A stretch of DNA of 6,904 nt from Thiomonas sp. GTDB taxonomy: Bacteria > Pseudomonadota > Gammaproteobacteria > Burkholderiales > Burkholderiaceae_C. Numbering within the stretch: position 1 is the stretch's first letter; the number at the start of each line of letters is the position of its first letter. The translations under genes were made by a program, and so were the position numbers. The notes beneath the pieces are model-generated. The model was given only the letters and a program-made list of their open reading frames with translations, had not been told where the DNA came from and made no database searches. Location of the stretch: assembly GCA_027451915.1 (NCBI GenBank), contig DAIDHU010000559.1:1-6904 (forward strand), read 5' to 3'. Positions 6,025 through 6,904 of this stretch are shown piece after piece.

Positions 6025-6078
6025 CGCCCCCCACGCTCGCCGCCCCCCGAGGGGGCTCGGTCGGCTTGGGGCGGCCCC
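6025..6078. repeat. Palindromic GC-rich REP-like element between secA and argJ
   Basis: Two nested stems are visible. CGCCCC (6025-6030) pairs with GGGGCG (6068-6073), enclosing GCCCCC (6042-6047) paired with GGGGGC (6051-6056) over a CGA loop. An alternative stem GGGG/CCCC lies at 6068-6071 and 6075-6078. The sequence, with its CCCCCCACGCTCGC, CCCCCCGAGGGGGCT and TTGGGGCGGCCC blocks, resembles an intergenic repeat I recall from Comamonadaceae and relatives. It lies in the spacer between two genes on the minus strand, with no T-run after it on that strand, so it is not a classical terminator, though it could attenuate secA read-through or stabilise mRNA ends. Confidence 0.6.
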
Positions 6079-6094
6079 GCGCCCTTCGATGCGT

Positions 6095-6904
<810 letters not shown>

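Noticed and set aside
6042..6056. Intrinsic terminator for secA
   Set aside because: The stem is strong, but no T-run follows on the minus strand, so it is listed as a repeat element instead.

Overview
This window looks like an ordinary, GC-rich chromosomal segment of a betaproteobacterium, most likely in the order Burkholderiales. Three things point there: the strong G/C bias at third codon positions, the sequence types of ZapD, ArgJ and the SecA tail, and the gene order pilC-pilD-coaE-zapD-yacG facing mutT-DUF815 ATPase-argJ-secA, which I recall as typical of that order. A palindromic GC-rich element between secA and argJ resembles an intergenic repeat I associate with Comamonadaceae-type genomes. 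The family placement is an inference.

Left half, plus strand (1-3328): the 3' end of pilC (type IV pilus inner-membrane platform), pilD (prepilin peptidase/methylase), coaE (last step of coenzyme A synthesis), a 185-nt non-coding gap with three inverted repeats, zapD (FtsZ-ring bundling factor) and yacG (small zinc protein, gyrase inhibitor family). pilC/pilD, pilD/coaE and zapD/yacG overlap by a few bases, so translation is probably coupled.

Right half, minus strand (3369-6904, read right to left): the 3' part of secA, a 106-112-nt spacer with the palindromic repeat, argJ (arginine-pathway acetyl transfer), an uncharacterised DUF815 AAA+ ATPase and a MutT-type Nudix hydrolase. argJ, the ATPase and mutT are packed with 2-nt gaps and look like one operon. 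The two halves converge at a 40-nt gap between yacG and mutT.

The genes cover pilus assembly, cofactor and amino-acid synthesis, cell division, protein export and nucleotide-pool cleaning. They share a neighbourhood rather than one pathway. I see no tRNA, rRNA, CRISPR array, prophage, insertion sequence or defence system, and no evidence of a new multi-gene system. The points most worth a second look are the argJ start, where the codon best placed behind the ribosome binding site is ATA, the secA-argJ repeat, the structured zapD leader and the DUF815 ATPase of unknown role.
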